A stretch of 64,000 bases of DNA, taken from positions 161,487 through 225,486 of the forward strand of contig JADGKB010000012.1 of assembly GCA_027604185.1 (NCBI GenBank), read 5' to 3'. This document shows, piece after piece, positions 37,126 through 48,543 of the stretch. This DNA comes from Boothiomyces macroporosus. Its lineage: Eukaryota; Chytridiomycota; Chytridiomycetes; Rhizophydiales; Terramycetaceae. A program made the position numbers and the translations under genes. The notes below the pieces were generated by a model. That model worked only from the letters and a program-made list of their open reading frames with translations. It was not told where the DNA came from and searched no databases. Numbering within the stretch: position 1 is the stretch's first letter; every line of letters begins with the position of its first letter.

Positions 37126-37745
37126 ATGAATTCTTCTTTACCAACAGGTATCATTGCTCAATGGGACGATTACTACAAAAGATACTACTACTATGGTAAT
37201 CTATTCTAACGCAAGATACGAAAACCGGCGTCTCTAAATGGGAATTGTCTGACAGTGATCAAGAAAGGTCGGCAGTAAGTGATGGAACAGTAGTAGTACC
37301 CGATAGTCTACCAAAATCTGCTCCTGTCCCATTCGAACCAAAACATTCTAGGCCAGTAGCAATTCTGCCTTCTCAATATTCGGCAAAAACTACTTCATAC
37401 CTGCATAAAGCTGTTCCATCTATGCATTCGCCTCCATCTTATCGATATGCCCCATCAACCGTACCGCATAGTCCTATGATAAGATCTGATATGCCATACC
37501 CTGGCAGTAGGTTCTATGCTCCAAAAGTTGCATCATATTCAGTGCCTTATACTTCTCATCCACAACCGTACGGTTATAGATCTCGTCTTAGCCAGCAAAT
37601 ACCACGAACGCGTGTTGTGAGATACCAACCATATGCTCAGTCTGCATATGTAAACTATCCAACCCAAGAATATACACAAAAGAAATACGTTCATCCTTCT
37701 AATAGTTACATATTTGGAAAAGAGATTAGAAAGCCTGCAAATTAA
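37126..37745 (+). CDS. WW-domain protein 2, tandem paralogue
   Basis: Exons 37126..37195 and 37216..37745, 199 aa, one 20-nt intron. The WW domain (IIAQWDDYYKRYYYYDTK, TGVSKWE) aligns directly with protein 1, including AQWD and KRYYYx. The last Pro of the WW consensus is missing (KWELSD). The tail differs completely in sequence but is again rich in Pro, Ser and Tyr (PQPYGYRSRLSQQIPRTR). The intron falls within the same loop, after the YYY patch. I infer local duplication followed by fast divergence of the tails. Partners unknown. Confidence 0.78.
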
Positions 37746-37789
37746 GACTAGCGAGAAAAGCTAAAATAAAAAGATTTTTGAAGTTGCTG

Positions 37790-40700
37790 TTAGTTTTTAT
37801 TCTCCCGAATTAAAGACAATTGGTGCTGAAGATTTAGTATTTCATCCTTCATTCTCTCTTTTTGTTTATCAAACTCTGCAATACGCGCTTTTTTGAGCCT
37901 TATTTTCATCATTACATCCTCAAAGTCTACATTCAGTGAGTGGCTGTATTGGGTGTTACAATATTGTACAAGGGACGACTCCATTTCTTTCAATTCTTTG
38001 CCATCATTTAGATATTCTTGACACTTTTGGTGCCATCCCAACAACCTTTCTTGAATCGATTCAACTGACTGTGCTATTATGGGACGGTAAACATCTGTAT
38101 TGGACTCTAAAATGGCAATATGGAGGTCTGGTAGATTCTTTGCAACAGTACCGTATGAAGATTGTATCTCATGATCGACCTTGTCGCTTTCAACTGCGTT
38201 CTTCAGAGTTTCGTTTGATAAATTACTAATCCCCCTATTGAGAATTGATTTTGAAGCTGGCCGAGTCATATTTTGTTCGTTTATAATTAATTTATCTGTT
38301 TGGTGCCCTTCAAATAAAAACCTAGGCATTCTAGGTGCTGGCCGAGTGGATATCTGTGAATTCCAATCAAATACAGATATTTTTTTCTTACCGATCGTTT
38401 TATATCTCCAACGCATACCATACTTGCTTGCAAGTCTCTTTTGGCGCTCAGTCATGTATTTCCAATCGCTATTATTCTGAATTTCCATCTGCTTTTCGAA
38501 AGATTTCTATGTTAGATATATATACGATATATAGCGTATGCAGTCCATGTTTGGATAAATATTCGTCGCGCCATTGTTTTGCAAGTTGCATACGATTATT
38601 CATCTCCTTTTTTTCAGCCACAAATTGCTTCCATTTCTGCATCATTGATTTGCACACTTGCAGCCCCCAATAAGTTTTTGGAAGAACGTGCCTCCTGTTA
38701 TATACTTGTTTCCAATTTGGGGAATGTGAATGCCATCTATAAAATGAGCACTTGTACAATTGCAAGTTACGAAAGGTACTAGCCAAATTGCTGGTATATG
38801 TAATCCATTGCTTATGTTTGGTTAATTTGATCCATTTAATCATAAGGTGCCGGAATACCAGATTTCGATAAAATTTATCAGATTTCGATCCTAAATGACG
38901 CGAATTTAATGACAAAATAGAGTAGTTCATCCATTTTTCAAAGTATTCTTGCTTTGTTCCTAGTTCATTATTTCTTTGATATCTCTGAAGCCTATTTTGA
39001 AGCAATTCTCGCTTTTCCAGCTCGCGAGTAGCACTTTTTGATAATTTTGTAAAATAAAGCGTGAGAATCGCGTTTTGATGAAAATATCTGGCGTCAATTT
39101 CTAGTAACGAAAGATTCCTGAAAAGTAATTGCCAAATTGATAGATATTTCGATAGCATTCGCGAATTTCTAGCTGTTGTAAAAAGATTATATTTAGTTTT
39201 CAAAAGTTTTCGTTTATCAGTGTAGGATTTTAATGCAAGAAAATGCTTTGACAAAATTATTGATTCATATCTAGCCTCCGTTAGTTTCCACTTTATCCTG
39301 AAATTTTCTCTGTGATTGATTTTCTGTGTAAATACAAACTTACATTGTGCCATAGTTTCCAATGATGTTTTAGAGTAATATATTTATGATAAATATATCC
39401 TTTCTTTTCATTTGTTTTCAGAATTGTACTATTATGAAGTTTCTCTTTCCATTTTCTGAATGACAGACTGGCAAGCAAATAACTAAAGTGTGTTTCAGCC
39501 TTCTGTTGATTTGTTCGCTTTAGCTCTATCAGATCTTTGTAGTTTTTGAATGCATGCATCCCTAATCTTTTCAATTTTTCTTCATACTTTAAAGTTGCCT
39601 GAATGAACAAAGATATACCGTTTCTGCAGTTTCAATTTGGGCATTTTTATCCCTCAAAATCAATCTCCATTTAGCAAACTGTCTGAGAAGTAATTTCGAG
39701 TCAAAATGCTCCTCTGCCTCCAATAGTAATTGACGTTCACTTTTCCTTAGAATCAGATTGTAACTCCACAATTCAAAGTATTTATATAGCTTTTTCACCA
39801 AATATTTCAATGCAATGTCCTTAAGCACCTTCTTTTCCATCCTTCTCTTCCGATATATGCATAATCCATCGATTACAGCTTTCTGAAGTTTCCTTTCATA
39901 GTAATTCTGACCAGGAAGTAATTCTTTTTGAAATTTTAAACTCAAATGCCAATCGAATGCATTTTTAAAATGCCCATAGTAAGATATCTGCAACTTTGAA
40001 TCATAGTGTATGGATGCCATTATTTCCAAAGATTTCGATCTATGGAATTCAACAAAAAATTGTTTCTATGTTAGGACAAAAATACAGCTACTTTTATAAC
40101 TTTACTTTGTCGGAATTCTATCACTAGCAATCTATTCTGTTTCCTTTTTCTCCAGGTTTGTATAAATTCATTGAGGATTCTTCTATTATGGAATTTGTGT
40201 GCTTGTTCTTGAAGGATTTGAGACTTTTGAATACATTTGAATGCACTTTTCCATTTTCGAAAGTATCGCGGTTTGATATCCAAACTCAAACTATTTAACG
40301 ATACTTGCTCCTTCCAATTTGCAAATATCGAGCGTAAGGTATTCATCGAGTAAAATTGTCTAGCAGTGAAAAACAACTGCTGTTCATATTCTCTCTGAGC
40401 GAATTTATTTTTCCAAGTCTGAAATACCCGCTGTGATTTTCTATTTCGACATTTTCTGAGGATGGTTTGATATCGTTCATTCTGTCTGTAGAGTGCCTTC
40501 CAGCTATTGAAAATCCTTAATAATGACAGCCGGTTGTACTCTACAGCGGCGTTGAACAAGTTTATTTTATCCTTTTTGATCTGATACGATGACTTGATCA
40601 TTCCAAAGGATTTCTTTAGTACCTCTGTTTCATCTGATTAAATATTTGCTTACAGTTATCAACAGCCTCTTGATATTTCAACTTTTTCTCTTTACGCATA

Positions 40701-40912
40701 CTGATATATTGTACCCATGCATTCCATATCTTTGCGTATTGGATATAATTGCAATGAACCTGTGCTCTAATGTCGTTACGCCATTCCCTCTGTTTCGATC
40801 TCTGGAGGCTTGTAAACCATATCGTAAACAGTTTTAGTTTCTGGTTTCTTTTCCATCGTCTCAGCAGTGTGAATCGTCTCCATTTTCTGTAAGCTCTTAT
40901 CACTGGTGTCAT
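37790..40912 (-). CDS. SFI1: SFI1-like centrin-binding repeat protein
   Basis: Complement of 40654..40912, 40086..40633, 39619..40065, 39344..39598, 38526..39323 and 37790..38506, 1007 aa. Introns of 20, 20, 20, 20 and 19 nt. The protein consists of many 25-35-residue helical repeats with a basic/aromatic pattern ending F..W (RIFNSWKALYRQ, RVFQTWKNKFAQ, SIFANWKEQ, KYLSIWQLLF, HWKLWHN). This is the SFI1 centrin-binding repeat. SFI1 forms long helices lined with centrin at the spindle pole body or centriole. The last ~150 residues lose the repeat and end in a coiled coil. The start ATG (40910-40912) lies 67 bp after the stop of the upstream gene. Confidence 0.87.
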
Positions 40913-40979
40913 GATTATATTTTGTCCAGATAAAATTTTCAAGGATTCAAATAATGACTTTAAAGTTTGAAATGATGAT

Positions 40980-43696
40980 TTATTGAAGGGTATTAGCCTT
41001 AATGGGACCTCTACTCCAATGATCATTGCCAGCAATAAAATCGGTTCTGACGATCTTGGCCTTATCGACCAGTACATCTTTGTCGATCCTGAATACCAAC
41101 CCTTCTCGAATCGTAGAATCTGAAAAGGCAGACTTTTGAGAAACCAAATGATCAATCATCGATCTAGTGATAGGGAATTCAACTTGAATCCTTGGACACG
41201 GAGTAAGAGAAGTCTTTGACAATAAAAAGTCAAATTCTGCTCTGGATAAAAAGGAATTGGTTGCGATATCATACATGTCAAAGACTATGAAATAGTCTGG
41301 CAACTTGTTGTAGGAGCATGAATGAAGCGCGTACATCCACTCTCCATAAATAATTCGATCATTTGCCAAAATAGACATTAAATCGCGTCTATTCTTGTTG
41401 ATCCAAGACGGAAGAAGTTTGAACTGATCATGAGCTGCGTCTGTTAGGGTATGATTCCGGTTTTGCGCAACGATTTCTCCATCCCTATCTAGTCTCAACC
41501 CAAGGTTGGCTCCATCAATCTTTTCCTCAACCGTTACAATCGTTCCTGGAAGAGGATCAAAGAATGGCTTTGTATCAGATTCTGCCAACACCAAATCATC
41601 TCTGGTCGCTGCACCAAGATTGATTAGATGCCTAGTTCTAGGATATTTGTAAAAATCTTGTTTTTCTACAACTTTAATTCCAAAATGCTTCAATAACTCC
41701 TTCGAATCACTAAAAGTAGTTACGCTATAGATTGTAGGAACCGTTTCAACGGTTATTTCTTGCATGCGTTTTGCAAAACTACCAACCACCGACTTTGCCA
41801 TACCTGGGGCTACAGTTGGATGATTTAAGCGATTCTGAGCACGCTCAATACATACATCAGCTGAAGCCTTGAATGAAACTAAAACTGTAGGTGGATTCCC
41901 TGCAATTGATTTCCAATGAAGAATATCTTCCTTTGTTGGATTACACCTATCCACAACTATTTTTACATCGTGCCCAATCCGCTTTGCTAAAGTGGACAGT
42001 CTAGCTTCACATGTTTCTTTACTACCACTTTCATCCTGCGATACTACTATCCAATTATTCAACTGCAAGATTGATGAAAACCAAGATTTGCCAGAAGCTG
42101 GGAGTCCCTGAAGTATTATAAAGGATGTTCTTGGATTAGGCGGACCAGAGCAAGTAATCTTTCCTTCTCTATTTTCGCTTTCTTCAAGGATATTGTAAAT
42201 ACATTTCTGGCTTCCTATTCTTGCCCAACAAGTACTAGTGAACAATGCAATGAATTCTTCTTGTTTTGTAGTTTCAATGCTTCCTGGTCTCAAGTTACGA
42301 ATTAATTCAATTGCTTCCGTTGCGTTCATTTTCGGATACTGTCCGTAAGCGCAAGCTGCATCGATACACCGAATTGCAGGTTTAAATTTGCATTTAATGC
42401 ACGGCTCTGGTGGGACTGACAACCCAAAAAGCACCAAGTAGCAAGCAAGCAAAGACCCTGCTCTTCCTTTACCGCCACCACAATGAACCAATACGCTTCC
42501 GCGATCATCAGAATATATGGTTTGAACGAGTAATCGAATAAAAGTGTCAACATGAACAATCGCTGGTGGATAATAGTTTGCAACTGGCCAGAATTCATTC
42601 TTAATTCTTGAATCTGTAAACCATTCACTAGGAAGTGGTTCTTCCTCTGTAAGAGTTATTATTCTTCTTATACCAACATTTTCCAGATGGATGATATCCA
42701 TTTTCGTTTTTGGGGTTGACATGCCTGCAAGAACTAGCGGAATGATCCAAGAGAAGAAGCGGGGCATTCTATAACCATCTACAATAATTCTTTCTCGCGA
42801 TTGTTGTAAAAAGTGCTCTTCAATTTCATCCATTGGTGCAAATATGTCATATCGCTTTGTTTGATATACAAGTTTTTCAGTGTTAGTAAATTTTGTTGCT
42901 GGAGCTGTAATCAATTCTAGTAGCACAACTGATTTCTTCCATAATTTGTGCAGTTGCCGAACAATGTACTGCGATGCCTTTTCTTCATCCTGTTTTAAAT
43001 TTACCAATGCTTTCCAATACATTTCCAACGCGCAATAGTTCTGCCCTTGCTTGTAATACGAATCTCCCAACAACGCAAACAATTGAGTGTTTCCACCATT
43101 TGTATCTAGTATTTCGCGTGCTATTAACACTGATTCCTCATATCTTTTAGCTTTGAACAGCATATTCGCCTTGAAAGAATACAAGTGCATTGAATTAGTA
43201 TTCCGCAAGACACCGTCAACCAAATCAAATGAAAATCTGAGCAATTCATCGTTAAAAATACCATTTAATACCAAGTGGTGTTGTTTCAAACATTCCAGTA
43301 TCACCAAACATTCGTCTGTGGAGTATTCCTTGTATGAAATAGATTTGGGACCTATATTCAGTGTCACTTACCTTTGTCTGCGTTATGGTTGTCATTCACG
43401 CCTCCTATGATGGTGATATGGAGATTAATCCATTTCAAACCAATTCTTGATCTTTCCAATTGAATTTGCGGACACGCAACAACATGAAATTCTGAAGTAG
43501 ATGATTGACCAATTCCTAAATCGTACACATCCAGTTCAATTTCCCTGTTGAATCTTTTATGCAAGAATTTTTCCGAGGGAGTTGATATCGTTACATGCGC
43601 TCCATGACCAAATGTATTTTCCAGCTCTCCACCAACCAAGGCAAGAGCTCCTCTATATACTGTAATCTTACAATTCTTTATACTAATTTTTGACAT
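40980..43696 (-). CDS. Multidomain RNA-repair enzyme: 2H-like, TPR-like, DSP, kinase, RNA ligase
   Basis: Complement of 43372..43696 and 40980..43351, 898 aa, one 20-nt intron. Residues 1-108: two H-x-T-x motifs, HVTI (34-37) and HITI (93-96), as in 2H cyclic phosphodiesterases. Residues ~155-225: TPR-like helices. Residues ~300-430: dual-specificity phosphatase with VHCGGGKGRAG (Cys399, Arg405, CX5R). Residues ~520-680: P-loop kinase, GLPASGKSW (524-531) and DRCNP. Residues ~715-898: RNA ligase with EKIDGANLGLRL (Lys719 as AMP-binding residue), FDMYD, EGLVFR and KAKIVR. Together these activities could open cyclic phosphates, trim and phosphorylate ends, and seal RNA. Fungal Trl1 orders its parts ligase-kinase-CPDase; here the order is reversed and a phosphatase is added. 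Confidence 0.85.
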
Positions 43697-43917
43697 TTCA
43701 GGTTTTTAATTTTTCCTCTGTTTTAAGAGAATTGTGACTCACAAACATCGTTACTGGTTCGAATGACTCACTCGCAGAATCATTCCTGCTTAAATGGCAC
43801 TTGGTCTTTGAGTTGGAATATTAAATCCCTGCCATTTTTGTATTTACTTCCTTCCCTCCAAGAACGGACCAACTATAAAAGAATCCAGCAACAGAAAGCT
43901 AAGTTAAAGATACTTTT

Positions 43918-44121
43918 TTATTTTGCATATACTTTGGAAAACTCTCTATCCAAGAAATCATTTGTGGTTTCTTCTTCCAATAGACTGTTTACTCTGGCGT
44001 ATTTGCGCTGCTTGTGTTGGACTGTCGTGATGAGATTAAGAGATCCTACGACTGTGAATCCTATTAATCCCGCACCTATTACTTTGTGGCATAAATCGGC
44101 AACCTTTTCTAATCTCGACAT
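43918..44121 (-). CDS. COX14: COX14-like small mitochondrial membrane protein
   Basis: Single exon, 67 aa from ATG 44119-44121. An N-terminal helix (LEKVADLCHKVIG) leads into one membrane segment (AGLIGFTVVGSLNLI), then a basic stretch (VQHKQRKYAR) and an acidic tail. This is the pattern of COX14, a cytochrome c oxidase assembly factor in the inner membrane. The match is by pattern only because the family is tiny and divergent. An upstream in-frame ATG at 44169 would add 16 residues but leave 9 bp to the divergent gene. Confidence 0.5.
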   Translation of the reverse strand: MSRLEKVADLCHKVIGAGLIGFTVVGSLNLITTVQHKQRKYARVNSLLEEETTNDFLDREFSKVYAK

Positions 44122-44178
44122 TTTGTTTTCAAATTTTACAGCAAGTTTTTTTTCGAAATTTCGAAACATATTTGGGAG

Positions 44179-46119
44179 ATGATTCTCGAACTTGCCAATA
44201 CCAACGAGTCATGGGTTCCACTCGTTAATGGCGATCTGCCTGATAATTCTCTTTCTTTGAAAACAAGAAAATGGATAGATGAATTCGTAAAGCATTTAGG
44301 AGAGATGGAATTATTCGCTGGAATGATCATTCACTACAAGAACCAATTCAACTCAGATTTACAACTAAAGTTGATTTCGATTGAAAATGAAGGAACTGCT
44401 GACGTGGAAAATATAACCGACCCAATGCAAAACTTGGAATTACATCCAGATATCAAAATCAAGCTTTCTTTAGAAATACCCGCACATCCGCAATCAGTAT
44501 ATAAAGAACAGGAAGCTCAATTGCTCCATCGATTTCGATTATTTTTTGATTTTGGAGATCTGGGTATCAAACAGAATCACACATTCAACCTCAGAGGACG
44601 TAGGAGGTGTGGTAAAGACTTTCTTGTGAAGAGTATTTCGTTTAAACTTCAAAAGCCAGTAATTTATTTCAATGTGCATCAAGAAACTGCACATTTGCAT
44701 CATTATTCAAAATCAACTGCCACTCCAACAAGTTCCCCTCTTCTTAGACTTGTTGATTTAGTTCAATTGACTGGTCCTTGTATTCTGTTAATCAGTGGGA
44801 TGGAAGTATTTGATGCGGATATAAAATGGAACGATTTTGATACTACATCAATATTGGAAAGTTTATTTACACAGTTAAAGAGACTAGAAGGGTTTAAAGT
44901 CATTGTAATTGTATGCACAAGTGAGACAAGTAAACTGCCCAATCATTTTGTTGATTTCGAGCAAGTGGAATTATCTTTGCTGGATTTCAGCGGACGTTTA
45001 AATGTCTTAAAAGAGTATGACTTGAATGATGATTTGAAAAAACAACTTGCAAATGTAATTACGAAATTAATTCTTAGGCAACAGTTGGATACAATGCTGG
45101 GGACTTGGATTTACTAGTGGAAAGAGTAAAGTTTGAAAATCGGAATGTAGACTTCAATTCCAGTTTAGCAACGATTGAAGACTTTAAACCTTTTATTCGT
45201 GTCAATAAGGCGGTTGATGAGTTTCAAACTGAAAAGAAGGATATCAAATGGCGAGACCTGGGAGGATACGCAGAGATCAAACAAAAGCTGAGCCAATTAG
45301 TTACCTGGCCAATTGAAAATCCTGATGTATATAAAAGATTTGGAATTAGACCACCCTCTGGGGTTCTTCTTTATGGACCAAGTGGATGGTACTTGCATAT
45401 TAATGTAGCGGTAAAACTTTGCTAGTGCACGCAATGGCAAACCATTCAGCAATGAACTTTATATCGATCAAAGCGTAACTTTATATTAATCCAGCTCGCA
45501 AATATATTCAAAATATTTGGGCGATTCAGAATACCAAATTAGAAAGATATTTCAAACGGCAAAGAATTCCTCTCCTTGTATCCTTTTCATTGACGATCTT
45601 GATGCAGTTGCATCTAGAAGAGAATGGAGTGAAGATGGAACTGGAGGTGTCAATGAGAGAGTGCTTTCTACCCTGTTGAATGAAATGGATGGAATCAGTG
45701 GGCTAAATGGGGTACTAGTTGTAGGATGTACAAATAGACCTCATCAACTCGATGATGCTTTAACTAGGCCTGGAAGACTAGATTTTCACTACTTTGTTAC
45801 CCTTCCTACTTTACAAGATCGAATAGATATCATTGAATTATTGTCAGTCAAGTGCAAATCAAATCTAGTGGCTGATCAAATCCATAATTTAGCAGAAATT
45901 ACTGAAAACTATACACCAAGTGATTTGCAAGTTTTGTTTAGAGAAGGCGGAATGATAGCAATGTCAGAAAATGAAAATGCTGATCTCATAAGTTATGAAA
46001 ACATACAAACGGCACTAGCGAATATTCTCTCTGCTAATAATCCTAGTGGAAACTGGCTTCCAGGAATGGCAGTCGATTTACGACCATTTGAACACTTTGG
46101 GGGTAAAAATAAAAAGTAA
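44179..46119 (+). CDS. Two-domain AAA ATPase, AFG2B/SPATA5L1-like
   Basis: Exons 44179..45054, 45078..45388, 45409..45474 and 45495..46119, 625 aa. Introns of 23, 20 and 20 nt. The first AAA module is degenerate: its P-loop reads GRRRCGKDF, with Asp in place of the Ser/Thr. The second is complete: WRDLGGY, GPSGCGKTLL (made by splicing), LGDSEYQIRKIF, ILFIDDLDAVASRR, NERVLSTLLNEMDG and ALTRPGRLD. The spacing and ERVLS.LLNE.DG resemble SPATA5L1 (AFG2B), which works with AFG2 in ribosome maturation. PEX1/PEX6 are the alternative. The N-terminus lacks a clear CDC48-type N-domain. Confidence 0.72.
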
Positions 46120-46127
46120 TAATTGTA

Positions 46128-47971
46128 TTATCTGTTTCGATGTCTAGCTACACCCGTCTCGCCTTTTTCTTTCTGTTTTGCCTGCTCTGCTTCCAATAGT
46201 GCCTCTTGTTCCCTCATTTGTTCTTCTAGGATTTTGTTTTGCGGAAGTAATTCTTGATATCTCTTGTAAGCATACTCAAATGCGTTCTTGCGAAGTGCTT
46301 TACCTGTTCTACCTGTAATTTCTAAAACCCGTTCTTGCCAATAAATGTTTGTGCGAGAGTAATAGTCATTTAGGGGCTCTCCTGGAAGTGGATCATTTTC
46401 CATTTGGGCTTTTAACTAATATTAAAGACAATTTACTTGTTCTGGTGTCATTTGAGGGGGTTTGTCTTCATCAGAATCCTCATCGATGTCTTGCACAATT
46501 ACTTTGTCTTTTTCGTCAATTTCCATATCACTTTCCTCTTCCTCTTCTTCCTCTTCGTCATCCTCTTCCTCGTCTTCATCATCTTCCTCCATGTCACTAT
46601 CAACGCCATACCATTCCAGATGCGCAACATCGTCCTTTATAATTTCAACCCACTCGTCCATTCTTTCCAAGTTGATTGTCCACAAATCATTGAGAGTTAT
46701 TTCTTTGTTCTTGTTTTCTAAAATTCCGCCGTACATGTATAGCTGATTCTTTACTACTACCAGCATTGTATTAAATCGTTCACCCGGCCATAGCGGTTTG
46801 CTGATTTCAATCTGCTCGACTTGTTCTGAAATATCTGCGTCGGAATCATCGGAATCATGAACTACTTTTTTCTCTTTCTTCTGCTTCTTTCCTTTCGATT
46901 TCAAGGTAAGAGGATACCATTTGTTTCCGTCAATTTGATATTGGAACATGTCCCCATGGACAACACTTTCGATTGTTTCTTCGTCTTCCTGGATATCAGA
47001 TACACCACCAAACATGATTCCTTTCCCTTTAAAGAAAACTGTTGTACATCCACTACGTTGTCCAGGAACAATTCCACCACACTTTTTCTTTCTTTCCCAG
47101 CGAATGGCTTTTAAATCAAATGACATCTTCAAACACCATGCATCAACGTGAACCATTCCATTAACTTTCTTTCCTTTGGTTGCAGCTTTACTGTATCCAC
47201 CATACAGGATTATTTGGTCACCATACGGCATAAATTGGAACGCAGATCTAGCTGGTGGTCTTGGTTCAGGTACGTCAACCTTGCTCCATTTGAATTCAAT
47301 TGTATCAAATATCCAGACATCATCGTAATACTTTGAATCGTTAGTTTGATCGTAAAAGCCTCCAAATAATACAATGAAATGTTTCCACAGAGTCATGCGA
47401 TGTCCAGAACGTGGAGGTGGCCTTCCTTTCATTTCCAACTTTTCCCATTGGTTAGTCTTCAAATCCATCATCCAAAAATCTTTGTAATGGAAAAAGCTGG
47501 TTTCATTAGGACTAACAAACTCTCCTCCCCACAAGAATAGTAAACCTGCAGGTGTAATAACAACTTGATGAGAGCTACGTGGCCCAGGCGAATTGGGGCT
47601 GGTAATTCGCTTCCATTCCTTCTTTTCAATATTGTACTTGAAGAAATCATTGTACATGTAAACTTTTTGGCCATCGTAATATTCACCACCAAACAAGATT
47701 AATTCTGATGGATTCAGCGGATTGACGGATAACGAAGCATTGGCCCTCCTGCTTGGTGGAGCACAGTTGGCTTCCTCGGTTACTTTGTACATGTCGGTCT
47801 GCTGTTTTCTGAATTCATCCAAGATTGCATCAATATCTTCGACATCCTCATCCTTCCTGGATTTCTTTGACTTTTTTTCTTCCTACTGTCAAGATTGCTG
47901 GATACCTTGACTTTTTCCTCCTTTGGTTCCTTCTTTTTCAACTTCTTTTTCTTGTCTCTTCCCTTTCCCAT
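46128..47971 (-). CDS. KLHDC4: KLHDC4/Kel3-like kelch-repeat protein
   Basis: Complement of 47906..47971, 46437..47882 and 46128..46415, 599 aa, introns of 23 and 21 nt. The Lys-rich start (MGKGRDKKKKLKKK) and then six kelch blades (ELILFGGEYYDGQKVYMYND, FIVLFGGFYDQTNDSKYYDD, QIILYGGYSKAATKGKK, IMFGGVSDIQEDEE and others). A very acidic Asp/Glu run follows (~46462-46600). The C-terminal helical domain (DYYSRTNIYWQERVLEITGR, RKNAFEYAYKRYQEL) is the conserved tail of this family. Function is poorly known. Its stop is 8 bp from the convergent AAA gene. Confidence 0.9.
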
Positions 47972-48543
47972 CCTAAAAAATAAAAAAAATATTATGCAGT
48001 CACTAGTGTAACTTGGATGTGTGAGCCAGTGCTTGTCGCCTGTATTAGAAAATAATGTTATACAGGAAATGAATTGTTTTCATCTAATGGGGTAGAATAT
48101 CCTTGAAATGGGTTTATGCCAGCCAAGATAAACTAGAATCAGTCTTTGCGATATCCATTCCTAGCGTTGAACCTACTCAAATGGCGCATGCTATAATCTG
48201 AGATAGAATTCCATTTGCATGCTCTGGATGAACAATAATCGCAGCCCCACTCAAGTGATCATTTGTATCTGCAGAGCAAAGGCGATAGATATATTTATAA
48301 ATTAGTATATTCTATTTGGGCTATGTTTGACAGGTGGCATTTAGGGAATGTGTGAGGTTTCTAGCCCAGCTTTGAAATTGTAAAAATATATCAATATCCT
48401 GTGGATTAACCCACCAGAATTCAGACAATTCGATTGATTGCAATTATATTTCTTGCCAATAGCAAAAATCACTCTGTTTACTTTCAATGCACTTCTGAAC
48501 AATGACAACATTTTATAAAAACGATTTTTAAATTTTGGACATT
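47972..48543. promoter_or_regulatory. Divergent promoter region (KLHDC4-like / NADPH oxidase)
   Basis: 572 bp, the longest clear gap next to a multidomain gene. No conserved frame and no RNA gene recognised. AT-rich, with several ATATATTTATAAAT-like stretches near 48289-48304. Its length suggests regulated expression of the oxidase gene; that is inference. Confidence 0.4.

Noticed and set aside
43750..43775. tRNA-like GGTTCGAAT near 43756
   Set aside because: Flanking bases do not form a T-stem and there is no A box or acceptor stem; no tRNA found in the window.
46462..46746. Ser-rich ORF on the plus strand
   Set aside because: It is the reverse complement of the Asp/Glu run in the kelch protein.
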